Assembly: GCA_028583415.1 (NCBI GenBank)
Contig: CM053267.1
Coordinates: 39,415,834 to 39,479,833, forward strand
Source: Protea cynaroides
Lineage: Eukaryota; Streptophyta; Magnoliopsida; Proteales; Proteaceae
Direction: 5' to 3'
DNA length: 64,000 nt
The notes beneath the pieces are model-generated. The model had not been told where the DNA came from and did not search any database. It saw only the letters and a list, made by a program, of their open reading frames with translations. Below are positions 59,462 to 64,000 of this stretch, piece by piece. The position numbers were made by a program, and so were the translations under genes. Within the stretch, counting starts at the first letter, position 1, and each line of letters begins with the position of its first letter.

Positions 59462-60163
59462 TCAAGCATGTGACATTGCTAACGTCCATACTTCATTGTA
59501 CCATTTGATGAAGTGATCTTCACTTTCATGAACCTTAGATTCATTAACCTGTCGGGTTATTACTGACGGTTTGACAACCATGATCCTTCCATCGAATATG
59601 AACTTGTTTAGATGACAATTCCAGGAAGCATAGCATAGCTCAGTATGTACAGAACAAAGCTGTTCTAGCTTCATTCTCGTCCAAGGAAGATCATCCGTCA
59701 GCATCCCATACTTTTCAGTACAAGATTTAGGATTACTTACCTCAGTAATATACCAAACTTGATAAGAAGCATGATACGCTTGCTCATCTCTTTCGGCAAG
59801 AGTCACATAAATTCGAACCCAGACTTTGGATGAAGCCGTGGGACTCAGCGACTGAAATGCATATCTTACAACACTTGGTAGTTGGTTTAACTGCCCTGTA
59901 TTGTATCGATCCACTTGAATCCAGGACACTAATCCTAGTTCAACTGGAGTCATATTAAACATATGAGATTCCATTTTGATTGATGGAAATCTCACATATT
60001 TAACCAGATGGTGTTGGTATTCAACCAACCATGCTTTAAAATCTATTCCTTTTGTTTTTTCAATTATTTTTGTCGTAATTTCTTCGGGTAATACCAGGAT
60101 TTTCTGTCTTATCTCCTGCCTTTTTAGTAATTCTTCCATCGAGTTTGAAGAGGCACTAGCCAT
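59462..60163 (-). CDS. Unrecognised 233-residue ORF
   Basis: One uninterrupted frame from an ATG at 60163 to a TGA at 59462-59464. The frame stays open about 23 codons further upstream (GGRDTTFGDFLAQLENHPKT before the Met), so the original protein may have been longer. Composition is that of a real soluble protein, with many Trp, Tyr and His and no low complexity; examples are DFKAWLVEYQHHLVKYVRFP, SKVWVRIYVTLAERDEQAYH and LCYASWNCHLNKFIFDGRIM. No signal peptide or membrane segment. I do not recognise the family. A CCHC zinc-knuckle fragment lies just upstream on the same strand, so a retroelement or endogenous pararetrovirus origin is possible but unproven. The ORF ends about 20 bp from the left hAT arm. 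Confidence 0.45.
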   Translation of the reverse strand: MASASSNSMEELLKRQEIRQKILVLPEEITTKIIEKTKGIDFKAWLVEYQHHLVKYVRFPSIKMESHMFNMTPVELGLVSWIQVDRYNTGQLNQLPSVVRYAFQSLSPTASSKVWVRIYVTLAERDEQAYHASYQVWYITEVSNPKSCTEKYGMLTDDLPWTRMKLEQLCSVHTELCYASWNCHLNKFIFDGRIMVVKPSVITRQVNESKVHESEDHFIKWYNEVWTLAMSHA

Positions 60164-60332
60164 GGTTTTTGGATGGTTTTCAAGTTGAGCTAAAAAATCT
60201 CCGAAAGTAGTGTCTCTCCCACCGCTGTTCGAAGTAACAGATATAATCTGTTATCTGAGAGATTATTTTACGAGTAGCCTTTCACTTGTTTTCGCAAAAG
60301 GTAGACCAGAGATTTTCTATTAATTCTGCTGC

Positions 60333-60653
60333 CTAGCCGGATAAACCAGGATTGTAGAATGAAATTGTTTCCGTTTTATCCGAGGCTGAATCAGAACACA
60401 GCTCTTTGTGATCACTTTGAAAGGATTGGTTATCCTTAATAATCACAGCACTTTCAATCTTATCCTTCCCGAAACGGGGCGTTTTTCGCTTAGGACAAGA
60501 TCTCACAAAGTGAGTTGAATTACCACAGATAAAACAAGAAGCAACAAGGGAGGGGCAAGATGTACATAGGTTTACTTCTGCAATGCGAAGAGGTTGTTTC
60601 TGTGTTTCGAATCCGTAATTATTAGGTTGTAATATAACAACCTTATTGTCACA
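60333..60653 (-). pseudogene. Zinc-knuckle (CCHC) protein fragment
   Basis: An open frame of 106 codons without ATG lies between two stops. It contains CTSC followed by CFICGNSTHFVRSCPKRK, a C-x2-C-x4-H-x4-C zinc knuckle (about 60,495-60,536) with a basic tail. It then turns acidic/Ser-rich and ends at a TAG. Such knuckles bind nucleic acid in gag or capsid proteins of retroelements and pararetroviruses, and also in host RNA-binding proteins. The link to the 233-residue ORF downstream is inferred only from strand and distance. Confidence 0.5.
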
Positions 60654-60800
60654 CTAAAGCTCGCCCGTTCTCTGTCGAAAACATAATGCATGATCTGTTC
60701 AGGAATTGGAAATGGTATGTAGAGCTCAGAAAATCAGAAGGTACTCCATGGAATCCATTACCATCCACGGGGTGTGGGTCCAACCTTTGTAGTGTGTGAT

Positions 60801-61442
60801 TAAGGGTGTCAAAAATGGGCCCGGCCCCCGGTAGCACGGACCGAGCCAGCCCGATATAACACGAACCCAGCCCAAACCGAGCCTTAATGGACAGGTTTCG
60901 GTCTCAGCTTGTAAAGTTCAACACCGTTTCAGCCCAAACCGACCGGTCCATTAAGAAGCCCGAACCGATGATACCCAACCCGAACACTGGTAAGATCCGT
61001 CCGGGCCCAGTTCTTAATTTTAATGGTTTTAAATTTTGATGGATTATGTTATACTGTTACAGTTTACTTCTTGATCCGAAAGATTATGTGAATCTATAGT
61101 TGAAAAGAGTATGTTAATTGTTACAATTTACTGAATTACATACATATAGAAGGAATGATGTTAATTTTATAGATAGAAATAATAAAATAGACTATATATC
61201 TTACATATAAAATAGGCTCGATAAGCTTGATAAGTCCGATCCGGACTAAACCAGCCCGAAATCACCTCAATAAACCTAGCCCGATAACAAACCGACACCG
61301 GACCAGCCCATTCGTTATTGTGTCCAGCGCAGCCCAACACAGTCTGAACTTTTAATGGACATGTTTTGGGCCGGGCTTATAAAACCCGACACCGGTTCAG
61401 CCCGGACCGAAACCGGCCCAAACCGGCCCATGGACACCCTTA
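60801..61442 (+). mobile_element. Complete non-autonomous hAT element (642 bp)
   Basis: Perfect 10-bp terminal inverted repeats (TAAGGGTGTC...GACACCCTTA) and a perfect 8-bp target duplication TGTGTGAT (60793-60800, 61443-61450), the hAT signature. Subterminal regions carry repeated CGAGCC, CCCGAACC and CTTAATGGACAGG motifs in inverted orientation. The centre is A/T-rich. No transposase. Confidence 0.88.
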
Positions 61443-61835
61443 TGTGTGATTCATTGGATATAAATGGTGATAGGGTTTGATAGAAGGCTTACGTGCAGGT
61501 GAACTCTTCTCAAAGTTTTCTTCATCCAAAGAAACCAAGGGACATGATCATTAAATGATCTTGCCATCACTAACGAATCCTGATTATATCCCCAAACTAT
61601 TTTGGGACGTGATCATGAAATGATCTTGCCCTTACAAACGAATCCTGATTATATCCCAAAACTATATCCAGACACCCATAATTTTTCTTGCTACAAATAT
61701 AAACTTTTTATTAAATAATGAATAGAAAAAAATACAAAAAAACTAGAACTACCCCTCTCCACCTTCACCATTGCCATTAGCAAAGAGAAGTAGAACCAAG
61801 GAAAGCAGAAAACTATGCAAAATGAAACCGTGGGC

Positions 61836-62500
61836 TAAGAGTGTCAAATCTGGGCACACCCCGATAACACGGATCGAGTGGCCCCGATATAACCCGAACC
61901 TAGCCTGAACCTAGCTTGAACCGAGCCTTTAATGGATAGGTTTTGGTCTCTGGGCATTTAAAGCTCGACATCATTTTAGCTCGGACCAAAACTAGACTGA
62001 ACCGGCCCGTTAAGAAGGTCGAGTTAGCCCGAACCGATAATACCCAACCCGAACACCGGTAAGGCCCGTTAAGAAGGCCGATCGATCTAGTTCGAACTGA
62101 TTATTTTTGCTGCTCAAATAATAACCAATTGACTAAGAATCTAATGATTCTAACCAGATAAATGCAAATATGCAATCCATTATCCATGCTCATATGCCCC
62201 TAAGAAAAATCAAAACTCAACCACTTACAATTGTATTAAATATAAATAAAAAGCTTACAAAAAAATGATTGTCATGCGAAAATAGCTACATGCTACGGTA
62301 GCCTGATAAACTCAGCCCGGACTGAACCAATCCAAAATCAATCCAATAAGCCCAGCCTGATAAGAACCCAACACCGGACTGGCCTGTTGATTATGTCTAG
62401 CGCAGCCCGAACCCTTAATGGACAGGTTTTGGTATGGGCTTATAAAGCTTGACAACGTTTCAGTCTGGATCGAAACTGGACCGAACCGTTGACTCCCTTA
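61836..62500 (+). mobile_element. Non-autonomous hAT element in right arm (665 bp)
   Basis: Ends TAAGAGTGTC and GACTCCCTTA, with 8-bp flanks CCGTGGGC and CCGTGAAC (6 of 8 equal). Same family as 60801-61442 and 20070-20695. Confidence 0.78.
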
Positions 62501-63283
62501 CCGTGAACGTTTTGAAGCATCCCACACCACATATTTTGCCACTATAACTGGACAATGAGTCCAAAATTCTTTTGTAATTGTTCTTTTTTCATCTCTCTCT
62601 GAAGCTCTTTTGGGTTTTCGGATTCGTTTTTTAATCAGATATTCAATTCGAATCAAATTAGGATTTGAAACGGATTTGGATAAGATATTTGGTAAAAGGA
62701 TTCGATAATCCGATCCGTTTATATCCCTAATTGACATCCGTACTAGTTGTTAGTATCAGTCTGTGTTCTCTTTCAATCAACATAAGACGCAGATAGGTTT
62801 TCCTGTTGTTTTGTTCGAAACCCGGGTTTCGATCTCTGTAAGTACGACTTTCAAGCTCTCTCTCTCTCCCTCGTCTCCGTGTTTGGACTCATGTTCTCTC
62901 TGGCGATTTCTTTTGTGACTTATTTTCGTCGTTAATCACATATTTAGAACTTCTACGGCTTTACTGCTTGGGCAATCACATCAAGTATTCCCCTCCTCTC
63001 TCTCATCTTTCGTGTTCTTCTGCATGCCCTTAGGTTCCAAACGAAAGGAATTATGCTCTTCTACTTTGCAACTCATTTGTTTTTTTGATGATTACAGTGA
63101 TAATTTTTTTTTTTTGAAAAAATAATTAAATCTTCTGGTTGCTTGGCATGATGGAAACAATGGTTCTTAGTAAGTTAATGATTTTCAATCTGTAATAATT
63201 GCCTGCAAAATTAGTGGTGTCACTTGTGTTGTGGTTTTTTGTTTTTTGTTAGGCGTAGTCAATTCTGCAGAGAGAAGTTTCTA
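61850..63283. repeat. Right arm of large inverted repeat
   Basis: Complement of 57978-59441 across a spacer of about 2.4 kb. It contains most of the hAT element and a gene-leader-like stretch (62,800-63,240) with CCCGGGTTTCGATCTCTG/TAAGTA, CT-runs and intron-like text, but no coding frame was recognised. Confidence 0.85.
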
Positions 63284-63299
63284 TCGGGATTTTCCGATC

Positions 63300-64000
63300 T
63301 AATACACATACCTCCTCAACCTCAACCACACTCTGCAAGACCATCCGTCCCTCTCCGCAAGCCCCCCCTTTCCAGCAACTTTCGCTCCACCTCCTCATGG
63401 CAACCCCCGGTCCACCCCCTTTGCAACCCCCACTCCCGTTCAGACATGGGGCAGCCATAGATTTCTTTGTGCACCTCAATCATTGATCTCATAAGCACGG
63501 TAAGGAGCAGAATCCATGTTAAATCTGCCGTTCCTACGTGGCTCATCTGAAACCTAGAAGAGCCCAACCTTGAGTTGGAGGAATCATCGTTGTTGGAATA
63601 TCTGTTTTGACTGGCACTATTGTTGAGGCTGTAGCAATGGAAGCCATGGTGGGAGTGCTCAAGCACTTCAGGGGTGCGCTTGGGGGTTCGGTGGGAAGGA
63701 TGAGAAGCTTGTCGATAGTCAGGTGGTTGACTTGGGTTGTGGTTTGAGCCGCTTTACCAGTGCCTGGCCCCACCCAGTAGCTTGCCGTTGCTGAATTCGG
63801 CGTTTTTGAATTCGGCGAGAGTGATGGTCTGGGCTTTCTTCTTCTTGGACTTGGTGGTGGCAGCAGTGGCTTTCAGGGAGGGCAAATCGAATTGGCCCTT
63901 CTCTATGTCGGTGTCTTCTTTCTACTGCTGCTTTTGTTGTCCCAGAAGCCCGGATTTGTGTTCTTCTGAATAAAGTGCCACTTCCTTGGTTTCGACCAAG
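63300..64000 (-). pseudogene. eIF4B-like fragment, frameshifted, runs off the window
   Basis: Read on the minus strand from the window edge, pieces in different frames resemble plant translation initiation factor 4B. They are FDLPSLKATAATTKSKKKKA then QTITLAEF, LTIDKLLILPTEP, NRYSNNDDSSNSRLGSSR and VSDEPRRNGR, then PYRAYEIND, a stop and GAQR (compare the PSRADEVDNWG-type repeat). At least two frameshifts and several stops separate them. eIF4B stimulates the eIF4A helicase in cap-dependent initiation. The left edge meets the inverted-repeat arm at about 63,284. Identity is by motif memory; no search was possible. Confidence 0.5.

Noticed and set aside
1..64000. tRNA, rRNA, riboswitch, CRISPR or prokaryotic operon signals
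   Set aside because: None seen by eye on either strand; the window is plant nuclear DNA. The tRNA-related text found is a primer-binding site and a SINE-like B-box only.

Overview
The window is nuclear DNA of a flowering plant, very probably a eudicot. The evidence is spliced GT-AG genes for plant mitochondrial, nucleolar and apparently plastid proteins, a plant-mobile-domain gene, and a dense layer of plant transposons (copia, probable gypsy solo LTR, MULE, hAT, SINE, fold-back elements). There are no operons, CRISPR arrays or prokaryotic signals. I do not name the species.

Layout. 1.8-6.7 kb (+): an eight-exon cardiolipin synthase gene (CLS). 8.2-10.2 kb (-): an intronless plant-mobile-domain protein of 680 residues. 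10.7-25.6 kb: a repeat block in which a segment of short repeats carrying a Mutator-like element is present twice (about 12.3-17.2 and 22.5-25.55 kb). The MULE carries a fragment of a NASP-like TPR histone-chaperone gene. The left copy was later hit by a 2.3-kb LTR element that survives as a solo LTR. Between the copies lie a SINE, a copia gag fragment, a truncated hAT element and a broken LRR gene. 25.6-34.3 kb: a decayed Ty1/copia element missing its 5' end. Its reverse transcriptase is split by a 4.2-kb LTR element with two 420-bp LTRs and an initiator-Met tRNA primer site but no recognisable coding interior. 34.7-35.5 kb: a 67-bp minisatellite and a fold-back element. 36.8-41.5 kb (+): a six-exon gene for a conserved, probably organelle-targeted plant protein of unknown function. 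44.2-54.0 kb (-): a six-exon gene for UTP6, a U3 snoRNP/SSU-processome factor. 54.0-58.0 kb: no coding gene seen. 58.0-63.3 kb: a large inverted repeat (arms about 1.4 kb) containing hAT elements, around a spacer with an unrecognised 233-residue ORF and a CCHC zinc-knuckle fragment. 63.3-64.0 kb (-): a broken eIF4B-like fragment running off the window.

The host genes appear functionally independent: mitochondrial phospholipid synthesis, rRNA processing and two poorly known proteins. Exon boundaries were assigned by hand from GT/AG sites, unbroken phase and resemblance to known families. All three spliced models close in frame (368, 267 and 655 residues).

I found no new multi-gene system. The most informative structures are the readable order of transposon insertions between 12 and 34 kb, the gene-fragment-carrying MULE, the coding-free LTR element inside copia, and the inverted repeat at the right end with its unidentified ORF.
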